Below, one piece after another: positions 55,451-64,000 of a DNA stretch of 64,000 bases (position 1 is its first letter; every line of letters begins with the position of its first letter). The stretch is from positions 558,001 through 622,000 of the forward strand of contig JAFEVB010000032.1 in assembly GCA_032629725.1 (NCBI GenBank), in the 5' to 3' direction. This stretch comes from Gremmenia infestans (taxonomy: Eukaryota > Ascomycota > Leotiomycetes > Helotiales > Hamatocanthoscyphaceae). Under the pieces are notes generated by a model, which was not told the DNA's origin, did not search any database, and saw nothing but the letters and a program-made list of their open reading frames with translations. Both the position numbers and the translations under genes were made by a program.

Positions 55451-58327
55451 ATGCCTCTACGTCCGGATTTACTTGCGAGACGTTTGTCAACATTCGACCT
55501 ACCGATTCTTCCTTTCCTAGCTCCAAGAGTTTTTCAGCCATGGCCTTCCAGGGGCAACCGGAATTTCGGTTCGAAAACGCCTCAGAACTATCCTGTTGGC
55601 AATAAAGTGAAGGAAGTCACTGGTGATACAGGGCAGCATGCGGGAGAATCAAAGTCGCGACTATGGGGCACAATGCAAGACATTCCCAGGTCAGAGAAGG
55701 CGGAAAGTTTGCAAGACAAACTCGAGGCCGAACAGCCTTCTAACGAGGCGCACGAGATCAAGACGGATCACTTTCATACAACAGGAGACGGCGCCGAACC
55801 GAGTATATCTGAAGAAACTGAGGGTTTCCTTAGATCATCAGTCCAGAGAGAAACGTTCAACCAGAAGTACATTAGAGTTATGTCGGCGCGGCATTCAAAA
55901 TATCAGACATCGAGACAACTACGGAGGGCTCAACTTCAAAAATCGAAGGATGGCGCATTGCCTTTGAAACCTCAACTACGAAGGCGACCAAGGGGGGCGG
56001 TATTATTTGGATTTGGTGCGACAATGACAAAGAAACCGGCGAATGGAGGGTCTAAATTCGAGTGGAAATTCCTGTCAAAAAACCGCTTCCCAGTCCCAAA
56101 ATTGTACGGGAATTTTCTCTGGTACCAGCAGAGGGCCCCAATCGATTCAATGCTTCGCAGCTTCCCCTGTCACTCTGGAGAGTGGCATAGGAGATTTTAC
56201 ATAATCGCCCGAAACAACAATCCTGGATTCTTTCACAGGCAGCCAAAATTAGCCGTGTACCGCTCGTGGACATTTCCAATCGAACTTATACAGGAGTACA
56301 TCAACGAAGAGACTTCGTATTCATTACGTAAAGCCTGGGAAGACATTCCCGAAATCCAGCGAGTGCGTCTTTGGCCAGAGCTTATGTTGACAGCCTTGAA
56401 GGACTGTCCAGAAAAGGCAATGAAGGTTCTGAGTGCTACCTACATTGAACCATATCCTGATGGCAGAGCCTTGTCTGGATGTCTGGACTATATAATCTGG
56501 TACTACCTCCGGTACGCACACCTTACGGATGACACTCCAGCCCTGGAGATCTTCCAGATAGTCAGCCGTCTACTTTCAAAAGGTCCTTCAGATCACGTAT
56601 ATCTATCTCAGACTTCGATATTTCTGTTGATCAAACACTTACGGACCCCAGACCTGGTTGAAAATCTCTACAGGACTTTGAACAAGATCAATAATCCACT
56701 TCATCACAACAGCCTGATGCAGTTTGCGGATCATTTAGCGAAATCAGGTGGCCGTTATACAAACATTGCATATGAGATCATGGAGATCATTGGCGATTTA
56801 CAAGGCGTCAATTTCAACAGTAAACAAATGGCGAGTCTTTGCACGACTTTGCTCATGGCTGCTGGTGACAACACGCAATTCCACTACAATGAAGTATTCG
56901 AATACATGCTCAAATGTGGACTAAAGCCGGATACTATCTTATATAACGTCTTGATATATAAAACTCTGAAAGCTGGATTGTCCGAAAGGGGGTGGCAAAT
57001 TTATGAAATTATGAAGCAACATGGTATCCAGCCAGATGCTTACACATATTCAATTCTAATGAACGACGCGAAGAGTCGGGTGGACAAACCTGACATTACC
57101 CATATCACCGAAGCTGTCAAGGAGAGATCTTTGTGGGCCCCGCACATTATTGCAGATGCCCTTCACTCAATGTTCATTTTCAGCATTCGTCAGCATCGCC
57201 TAGATACAAAAGAGGCAGCCCGAAGGTGGGAAAGTCCGCCAGTCCTTGAAACGACGTATTTTGAGCAGATGCTCCCAGTATATTGCGGATACTTCCGTTT
57301 CGAACCTTTGGCCCATCTGGTTCCTGGGTTGGAGGGACTTTACAAAAACATCACCAATTCGGACTCAATCCCCAACCAAAAAGACTTAGTCGATCCGCAA
57401 ATGCCCGTTCTCGTCATCATGCTCGGTGCCCTCCTGAGAAGCTTTAATGACTCAGAGACGCCAAAAATCTTCTACCAGCACTGGAAGCAGCTGGTGAAGA
57501 ATAACGATCCAATCATGACTCAGATGTCAGATCGAAAAGAAGACTACGGTTTTCGTCATATCTACAATCTCACCCTTCTAGCACTCGGACAGCACGCATC
57601 TAGGATACAAGACTGTCTCCAGATCATCGAAGACATGTCTGCGAAACCCCCTGGTCCACCAGACACAGGAGACCCAGATATCTACGAGCCTCCACCTCTG
57701 CATCCACCCAAGCCAGACGTCTCCACCTGGTCTATCCTCGTCCACATCTTTCAAAAGCACCGCCAGAGCCGAGCGGCTGAGAAGATTCTCGTGATGATGA
57801 AGGAGCGAGGCGTCGAGCCTAATCAAGTTACATGGACCACCTTGATGAATGGCTACGCTCAGATGCAGGAGCCGCGCATGGCGATTAATGTAATAGCTCG
57901 CATGGAAAAGGCTGGCTATACACCCGATCAAGAAATTCTTTCAACGCTACGCCATCTGCGTGATCGCAGGGCGCTGGTTGAGGGTATGCAGAGGTTAGAA
58001 GAGGAGCGTAAAGAGAGAGAGATTGCAGCGGTGGAAAATCTACAGAGAGAGGTAGAGGAGATGGTTGATGGGACAGAAGAAAGTATTGAAGATGATGGTG
58101 ATGGTGAATTGGATGGGGCCGAGCTCGTGGTGAAGGATTTGGCTACTAGGGATGCCTACATTGACGTGAATAAGAAAAACACGCAATGGCGGATCATCAA
58201 GCTCTTTCAAAAGATTGATCACTATGACCACGATGGCCTAAACTCTGTCCCTCGCCGAGCAACATCATCGCCCGAGACGATACCAGGGAAGGCTCCTGAT
58301 GGCGCTGTGAGGAATGCCGATGTTTAA
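55451..58327 (+). CDS. Mitochondrial PPR protein
   Basis: A single exon encodes 958 aa. The N-terminus (MPLRPDLLARRLSTFDLPILPFL) looks like a mitochondrial targeting peptide. Pentatricopeptide repeats are visible in two groups: about residues 495-540 (DTILYNVLIYKTLKAGLSERGW / QIYEIMKQHGIQPDAYTYSILM) and about 755-830 (DVSTWSILVHIFQKHRQSRAAEKIL / EPNQVTWTTLMNGYAQ / PRMAINVIARMEKAGYTPDQ). Such PPR proteins bind specific mitochondrial transcripts for stability, processing or translation. The particular target cannot be read from the sequence. The C-terminus is acidic (ESIEDDGDGELDGAE). Confidence 0.9.
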   Translation: MPLRPDLLARRLSTFDLPILPFLAPRVFQPWPSRGNRNFGSKTPQNYPVGNKVKEVTGDTGQHAGESKSRLWGTMQDIPRSEKAESLQDKLEAEQPSNEAHEIKTDHFHTTGDGAEPSISEETEGFLRSSVQRETFNQKYIRVMSARHSKYQTSRQLRRAQLQKSKDGALPLKPQLRRRPRGAVLFGFGATMTKKPANGGSKFEWKFLSKNRFPVPKLYGNFLWYQQRAPIDSMLRSFPCHSGEWHRRFYIIARNNNPGFFHRQPKLAVYRSWTFPIELIQEYINEETSYSLRKAWEDIPEIQRVRLWPELMLTALKDCPEKAMKVLSATYIEPYPDGRALSGCLDYIIWYYLRYAHLTDDTPALEIFQIVSRLLSKGPSDHVYLSQTSIFLLIKHLRTPDLVENLYRTLNKINNPLHHNSLMQFADHLAKSGGRYTNIAYEIMEIIGDLQGVNFNSKQMASLCTTLLMAAGDNTQFHYNEVFEYMLKCGLKPDTILYNVLIYKTLKAGLSERGWQIYEIMKQHGIQPDAYTYSILMNDAKSRVDKPDITHITEAVKERSLWAPHIIADALHSMFIFSIRQHRLDTKEAARRWESPPVLETTYFEQMLPVYCGYFRFEPLAHLVPGLEGLYKNITNSDSIPNQKDLVDPQMPVLVIMLGALLRSFNDSETPKIFYQHWKQLVKNNDPIMTQMSDRKEDYGFRHIYNLTLLALGQHASRIQDCLQIIEDMSAKPPGPPDTGDPDIYEPPPLHPPKPDVSTWSILVHIFQKHRQSRAAEKILVMMKERGVEPNQVTWTTLMNGYAQMQEPRMAINVIARMEKAGYTPDQEILSTLRHLRDRRALVEGMQRLEEERKEREIAAVENLQREVEEMVDGTEESIEDDGDGELDGAELVVKDLATRDAYIDVNKKNTQWRIIKLFQKIDHYDHDGLNSVPRRATSSPETIPGKAPDGAVRNADV

Positions 58328-59347
58328 ATACTTGTTGGTTTTGTAATAATGACCTGTACATAGTGTATGTAATTCATAGATTTTTCTGTATAACAAATGA
58401 ACCAAACTACTATACACCCAGTCTCCCCCGACCCTAACTCCCTCCCTCTTAACCTAGCTGTTAGGTGACACAACCTGAAGTGTACATGAGGGGTTCTTTA
58501 TTTCCTGCATGATAAGGCACCAGGGATATCCATAGTAGCAAGCAGCTTTCAAAAGCTTTCAAAAGATCCCAGACTCAGACAAGATTCGAATTGCGAATTT
58601 CGAAATGGCTCTTCCATCATTCATTCATTCATTCATTCATTCATTGCTTTACTCTGTACCTCCACCTTTCTTACCGAACACTCGTACATACTGTTTCAAT
58701 CCAACCATACCCCAGCACTCTTTTCAAAGCCCATATCAGCCGAGCGATGATTTGAGGTATCTTAGATACAGTATCTATCGTATTCTTAGAGTATGGAGGA
58801 GAAGCAGAAAAGGCACCGCACCCTCCCTCTTTGCCGATCTTTCCAACGAATGCAAATAGGAGTTCTGCAGGCGTGCGGCCCTGCGACATTTCTCCCTAAA
58901 ACGGCTAGGATTATGTCGAGGATGGAGGGGGATTTTCATGAATCATGTCCAGCTCGATAATTATCTATGATCTAGTCATAAAAACCATTCTTGTAAATCT
59001 CTACATCGCACCCAGATAGCATCTTCCTTGCCACCTTAGAATGACACTGTGAGCTTGCGATAAAGATGGTGCAATATAACGGATGGCATTTTTTGTTTTG
59101 GAAAGCATATAGACGTAGGTAGGACATTTTTTGTAATGGAAACGAGCTAATTCGCTGAATAATGTTATTCCTAGACGCTATGGAAGCTTGAAGTTATGAT
59201 ACTAGTAGGTGTCGCTCTTTGTACAAGGCTCAACCCTGTTTCGCAAATTCGAATAGTGAGCCCTGTTCAACGTTAATCCCCATCCGTTACCAAGGTCCAT
59301 TGAAGAAACATGTCCTGGTTCCGGAAATCTCATGTGAACTAACGAAT
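58328..59347. other. Convergent 3' intergenic region
   Basis: About 1 kb lies between the PPR and RBR gene 3' ends. It has an ATTC tetranucleotide run at about 58617-58645. No gene was recognised. Confidence 0.45.
58617..58645. repeat. ATTC microsatellite
   Basis: Seven tandem ATTC units lie downstream of the PPR gene; any ORF across them is an artefact. Confidence 0.8.
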
Positions 59348-60707
59348 TTACCGGCAACCACCGCAAATAACCATGCCGCAGTTTCGCACACACTCCCAAG
59401 CGATCTCATCCTCTCTACCCTCCCCTCGGTGTTCCTTGCCGAATACTGGAAGCTCTCGAACCTTTGCTTCTCGAAGACAGAGTTGGCATTCTAATGTTCG
59501 CGGGGCACCTGGTATGTCTGTATCAAACCAGGCTTCGGAAAATATGTGATCGCATTGCCAAATGTAATAACTACCACGATGAGAAGGCTCGGCACCAAAT
59601 TCACGACCATCGCCATCATAGAAACCCGCTCTTCCATCCAAATCATCTTCCACAAACTCGTCTTGTTCTAGTTCATTGTCTGAACCTTCGTCGACAACGC
59701 ATCCATTACATTCCAACATCGGCGCCAGACATTTGAAACAGAATTGTGCCCCGCATCGGCAGAGCATATGAGGACAACCATAAACCTTCTTTACCCCGGT
59801 GCGGCATTTCGGACAACGCTTGATTTTCCACTTCTTCAGTTGCGTTTCCAGATCTAGATCGAGGTCCGTCTTTGGGCATTCGTCGTCATGCCTAAAAGAG
59901 TGGCATTTGGTACATATCAAACTAGAGCATCTCGGACAGGTGACACAGGAATCATTGCTGGGTGCTGAGTCAGGAAGTCCGTTATCTTGTTCTAACCAAA
60001 GCGGGGATCCTATTGGCGATATGGTGTAATCGAATGATAATTGACTATTGAAACTGCGTGGTGATCCTCTAGAAATAGGCTGGAAATTATTGTTGTCTCC
60101 AGATATAGAATTCGATGATTCTGAATAGTCTCTTCCGGAGACATATAAGCGTGGTGAGATAAATGCTGAACAAGAGGGCCGGGGGCAGTACAGTCTGTCA
60201 GAAGTAAGCCACTCTTCGTGCTTTGATTTGTAGAGGTCTATCTGGTAGACATTAGTACAATGATCCAGACTATCTGAGATATTCTGCAGAACTTACTTGT
60301 GTTTGAGTTAGGAGCTTTGAGACACTTGAAAGAGGAATAGCAGAGCAGCACATTGGGGGCATTTTGCTCTCGTTCTTGCAAGCATCGATAAACCATTCTT
60401 TCAGGCAATTCGAACAGACATGATTAGACGTGCACATCGAGCACTTGTAGGACAAGTCATCCGGATTGATGTCCTCGAGGCAGAGCATGCACCGGGGTGG
60501 GGTTGGAACGAGAGGAACGAGTGGACGTGGCGTATCTAGATCTGGTATATCTAGACGTGGCGTATCTCCAGTCAGCATAATGTCTGTAAGTGGGAGAGAC
60601 GAAGCGACTAAAAGCTTACTTGACCTAGATCGTCTCATACGGTAAGGCATGTCCATGGGCCAAGAACGCCTACGAGCCTGTTGATCGGATATCCGGCCTG
60701 AATTCAT
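59348..60707 (-). CDS. RBR-type E3 ubiquitin ligase (RING1-IBR-RING2)
   Basis: Exons 60707-60297 and 60241-59348 encode about 434 aa. RING1 is CMLCLEDINPDDLSYKCSMCTSNHVCSNCLKEW ending MPPMCC. The IBR covers YCPRPSCSAFI, a long Ser/Asn-rich insert, and CVTCPRCSSLICTKCHSFRH. RING2 reads RCPKCRTGVKKVYGCPHMLCRCGAQFCFKC; by analogy with HHARI, the thioester-forming residue is Cys293 in YGCPHM. A further Cys/His segment (CDHIF, CQLC, CVRNCGMVICGGC) closes the protein. RBR ligases take ubiquitin from E2 onto this Cys before transfer. The substrate is unknown. Confidence 0.93.
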
Positions 60708-61287
60708 TTCGGACTCTTTCCGTACAGTAAGTACCTAGGGAGGTGAGTAAAGCTAAGGCTGTCTGGTGCTGCTTGGTCAAAAGAATGAATCGGATCAGGA
60801 GGAATTAAGCCTGAGACCTGTAAGCGATGCTTTACCGATGTGCGGTATGTGTATTTGTGATTTTAATGATATACGAGTGGCTCTATGTTAATGAAAGTAA
60901 AGGGAAAAGATGGCGTCTGCGGAGACTCGAGTATATATGTTCAGCTCATCTCGTTCCTTCCTCGACATATACTTCAGCCTCGTCTGAACTTTGAAGTCGA
61001 TTAACCCCCAACGTCTATTGTCGATAGCCGCCGCAGGAAGGGAAGCCATTATGCCTCCCGTTTGAATGACTCCAAGGTAGACGCAAAACTAACTCTTTAT
61101 AATGAGACCTCAAATCCAGAAAGTATGCTCAAATTTACCATAAAACTTCAGCCTCGGGCGAGCGAGTCGTAGTTGCCTTCCTTTATCTTATCTTAGCCTA
61201 GCGTGATGAAGATCCATGCCCAGGCCAGGCCAGGTTTATTATAGGTATTTCCCCGACTTCATTCCAGACTTTGCAGGAACAGCTAAA
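60708..61287. promoter_or_regulatory. Divergent promoter region (RBR / SHB17)
   Basis: This is 580 bp of head-to-head upstream sequence; no specific box is claimed. Confidence 0.4.
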
Positions 61288-62073
61288 ATGCCCGACAAAG
61301 ACGCTGGTACACCTCGAGTCTTCCTCGTCCGACATGGTGAGAATCACCCTCCATTCTCTTGAATACATTCGAGAGGTATAACAACCTTGACTTCTCAAAC
61401 AACCTTGTCTAACCTTGACACAGGAGAGACCGAATGGACTATCTCAGGACGCTATACCGGCAGGAGTGACATCCCATTGACCCCCGATGGCGAAAATCAA
61501 GTTTCCTCCTCTGCAGGAGTCATCGTTGGACCAGGAAGGATCATCGACCCCTCCAAAATAACCCATCTATTCATCAGCCCTCGAACGCGAGCACGCCGAA
61601 CGTACGAGCTTCTGTTTGATGATTCTGCACAAAAGATGATCGAAGGGAAATCGGAGACTACTGAGGATATTCGTGAATGGGAATATGGTGCGTATGAAGG
61701 GCTGTTGACTGCTCAGATCAGAGCGGCTCGCAAAGAGCGTGGGTTGGATAAGGAAAGACCATGGAATATATGGGTTGATGGCTGCGAGGAGGGGGAATCA
61801 GCGGACGAGGTCTCGAATCGTCTTGATAGCATTATTGCGAAGATCAGGGAGATACAAGGGCCACATATGCACGGGGAGAAAGGCGCAGACGTGGTCTTGA
61901 TTGCCCATGGGCATATCTTGAGAGCATTTGCGAAAAGGTGGATTGGCTTTCCTCTGAGCACGAGCCTGCCTATGATGCTAGAACCTGGTGCGGTAGGAGT
62001 TCTGAGCTACGAGCACCACAAGGTAGATGAGCCTGCTTTCCTACTAGGTGTAAACATGGGTGGAAGTCAGTAA
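61288..62073 (+). CDS. SHB17: Sedoheptulose-1,7-bisphosphatase Shb17 (histidine phosphatase)
   Basis: Exons 61288-61336 and 61424-62073 encode about 232 aa. The phosphoglycerate-mutase-like fold is shown by the catalytic RHGETEW (His16), ISPRTRARRT, EWEYGAYEG and IAHGHILR with the second His. REWEYGxYEGxLT, RGLDKERPWNIWxDGCEEGES and EPGAVGVLSYEHHKVDEPA are specific to the Shb17 subgroup. Shb17 dephosphorylates sedoheptulose-1,7-bisphosphate, feeding ribose synthesis without NADPH production (riboneogenesis). It is shorter than the yeast enzyme, lacking part of a late insert. Its stop is 120 bp from that of convergent EFM6. Confidence 0.9.
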
Positions 62074-62139
62074 AGAGGAAGGCTCGTAAGTATGTATCAA
62101 ACTAAGAGCTTGCACATATAATGAAAGACTATGGCATAT

Positions 62140-62180
62140 CGTATCATTTTATTTCATTTTATTTCATTTTATTTCATTTC
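62140..62180. repeat. ATTTCATTTT tandem repeat
   Basis: A roughly 10-bp unit, ATTTCATTTT, is repeated about four times in the 120-bp gap between the stops of SHB17 and EFM6. Confidence 0.75.
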
Positions 62181-62193
62181 CTGGTCGCTTTAA

Positions 62194-63093
62194 TCATGGC
62201 TTTCGTTTAAAGGTGTATAAGAACAAGCCCTCCCTAGAGAATTCCCCCCTTTCCTCATCCTCGATTTCCTGAACGACAAACCTCTTCTTGGCATTCTTTA
62301 TAAACTGCATGTCTGCTCTCCTGCGCTTCTTGAAACAGAAAAAAATGACCGCATCCTTGCTCAGTTCAAGAAGCTCTTCTAGCGTGGCGAGAAGCAACGG
62401 GAAAGCCGGCTCGAAGTACACGCAATCGGCTGCTAGGATAACGTTGGGCTTCTGTTCAATGATGTCCTTCGGCAATGGGTCACCCCTATCATCTCTTTAA
62501 TAAATGGCTCTTTTCATACATAGCTCAGGGTCCATACCAGTTCAGCACTAGGGGTAGTACACGTGACTGCAGTGAATTGAGAGTAACATTTTTTCCCATT
62601 AGAGAGAGCATATTCTCCTGATCTGTGATGTAGATAGGCGTATCAATAGGACAGCCAAGAGCAACACCTAAGCCGACCAGTCCGCCGCCTGCTCCTAATT
62701 CAAGACTATATGATTCTGAGTGACTGCGAGATGATCGGGAAAGGGAGTGTCCTACATTCTAGCATCTCTCAAGGAGTTTCTGTGATACCGTAACATCTGC
62801 TTCGCCAGAACCATACCGGCCGGCCATAATTGACCGCCACAACCAGATTTTAGATCCTCGTGGAGTTGTAGCGGAGGTTCAAGCAAGTTTGAAAAATCGA
62901 TAAAAGTGGTTGATGCAGCTTTGTAGGTAGGTACAGGAGTGAAGTCTTCTCCGATTGATAGAGGCGAGAACTCTGGAGAGGGAGACCGGGATAGCATGGC
63001 TCGCGTTCTCTTGAGGTGTTTGAGAAAGGTGGGGGCTGGATCAGAAAGATATCTATCGATACGTACCGATGCCTCCTTTTTCTCGCTTACCAT
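62194..63093 (-). CDS. EFM6: Protein-lysine N-methyltransferase Efm6 (METTL21-like)
   Basis: Exons 63093-62756, 62705-62538 and 62485-62194 encode about 265 aa. The start is the ATG at 63093; upstream in-frame codons lack an ATG. Seven-beta-strand methyltransferase motifs are visible: the family-16 lead-in LHEDLKSGCGGQLWPAG, SAM-binding motif I ILELGAGGGLVG (about 113-124), YITDQENMLSLMGKNV, and VILAADCVYFEPAFPLLLATL in the post-motif region. Efm6 methylates a lysine of translation elongation factor eEF1A in yeast. The C-terminus FFCFKKRRRADMQF fits the family. The product is cytosolic. Confidence 0.88.
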
Positions 63094-63878
63094 AAGTTGG
63101 TTCACCACTTTTCGCGCTAGTGAGACGTCCTTTTTACCCCTTCAAATGTCCCCTTCGTTGACACTCAAATGCAACCCTTTGCTTGTTCACAAGTCAAGGG
63201 CTGTGGTTATGCCACATCCAATATTCCCATGAATGAGGTACTCAAGATCTTCATTTCAAGCAGGTACTCCAGGATTATGCACCGATTTGGCAGCCTTCAA
63301 ATTGCCTCGAATTGCCCTCGACCATCGGTCCACCACTCGACACTTCCGGCCGGAGACTAAAACTCAAATTGTCTTCTCCTTTATGATGGGTCACATTCAA
63401 CTCCAGAAGCCTGCCTTCCCTTTATTTTCGTCATGTCTGAGCGATTTTGAACAGTTGCTACAGTCTACTTGGCATTTAGAAGTTGCGGGCGGGGGCTGGA
63501 ATGAGGCATGGGAATGCCTTCAAACAATATGCTAGCTAACCTTTCACCTGCCCAGCAACTCGGCTTCGATAGTATCGGAAGGTTGGTCCCCAGCCCTTGT
63601 AGCCCTTACTGTCTTTTCCATTGCTGTTAAATTCCTTAAGCAAGGCGATACACATCGATAAGCGGGTCTCCCTGTTCTCCGCCTGCGCCTCCAAAATTTT
63701 GGGTCGTGATGGTACCCTCGATCATGTCCGTTTCATTCTGTGTGTCTCCATCTGGTTGTAAACTCTTCTGTGTATTTTAAACCATGTCAACTCTGCTGTT
63801 CTCGTCTGTCTAGTATTGCACAAGTTGGACGACGGAGGTGGATAACTAATCTACACAACCAATTCCTTCCTCGTAAAA
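63094..63878. promoter_or_regulatory. Divergent promoter region (EFM6 / Axl2-like)
   Basis: This is 785 bp of head-to-head upstream sequence; no specific element is claimed. Confidence 0.4.
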
Positions 63879-64000
63879 ATGGCGCTGTGGAAGATAGTCG
63901 CTGCTGCTGCCATCATATCAAATATTACGAATGCCACTCCGACAATCGACTACCCTCTCAACTCTCAAGTACCTACAATTGCGCGTGTATCACAACCCTT
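63879..64000 (+). CDS. AXL2: Axl2/Bud10-like polarity glycoprotein, N-terminal fragment
   Basis: Only the first 40 codons are present before the window ends. A signal peptide (MALWKIVAAAAIISNITNA) is followed by TPTIDYPLNSQVPTIARVSQP, which resembles the start of the first cadherin-like repeat of yeast Axl2 (YPxxxQxPxxARV). Axl2 is a plasma-membrane protein marking the axial bud site and septin ring; filamentous fungi use it in septation and conidiation. The assignment rests on a short match. Confidence 0.6.
   Translation, partial: MALWKIVAAAAIISNITNATPTIDYPLNSQVPTIARVSQP

Overview
This is nuclear DNA of a filamentous ascomycete (Pezizomycotina). The evidence is protein-coding genes with short introns (mostly 48-70 nt, GT-AG, CTRAY-type branch points), fungal families (SPX/VTC proteins, MIC12, Ahc1-like, Axl2, Shb17, Efm6), and intergenic spaces of 0.2-2.8 kb. 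Placement in the Leotiomycetes is a guess from general protein similarity. I see no rRNA, CRISPR, provirus or secondary-metabolite cluster, and no tRNA I could support by eye.

Layout, 0-20 kb: an unrecognised basic nuclear-type protein; a small conserved fungal C-terminal-motif protein; a stress-type short-chain dehydrogenase; an SPX-domain membrane protein; the SSU processome protein Mpp10; an iron-ADH/maleylacetate-reductase-like enzyme; an aldo/keto reductase fused to an unknown N-terminal domain; and a small GPI-anchored Cys-rich wall protein.

20-39 kb: the HECT ligase Rsp5 (C2-3xWW-HECT), the nuclear poly(A)-binding protein Pab2, a voltage-gated proton channel (Hv1 type), an Ahc1-like C2H2 protein, an Alba-family protein with a histone H3-like N-terminus, the polyphosphate polymerase subunit Vtc1, a Tctex1 dynein light chain, two convergent F-box proteins that look like diverged paralogues, and a MITE-like inverted-repeat element.

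39-64 kb: a dense housekeeping block with nearly perfect strand alternation. It holds complex I PSST, Mic12 <> bL17m, Utp25 <> eIF3f, R3H/SUZ protein <> zinc-knuckle protein, Cwf18 <> PPR protein, RBR E3 <> Shb17, and Efm6 <> Axl2 (cut by the window end). Each <> is a head-to-head pair with a shared promoter region; successive pairs meet tail to tail.

The genes do not form one pathway. Shared themes are ribosome biogenesis and translation (Mpp10, Utp25, bL17m, eIF3f, Efm6), mitochondria (PSST, Mic12, bL17m, PPR), RNA processing (Pab2, Cwf18, zinc knuckle, R3H), ubiquitin (Rsp5, RBR, F-box) and phosphate/polyphosphate (SPX protein, Vtc1). Exon structures were worked out by hand from splice signals, frame and family similarity. 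The most unusual observation is an apparent AT-AC intron in the zinc-knuckle gene, whose removal restores a canonical CX2CX4HX4C knuckle.
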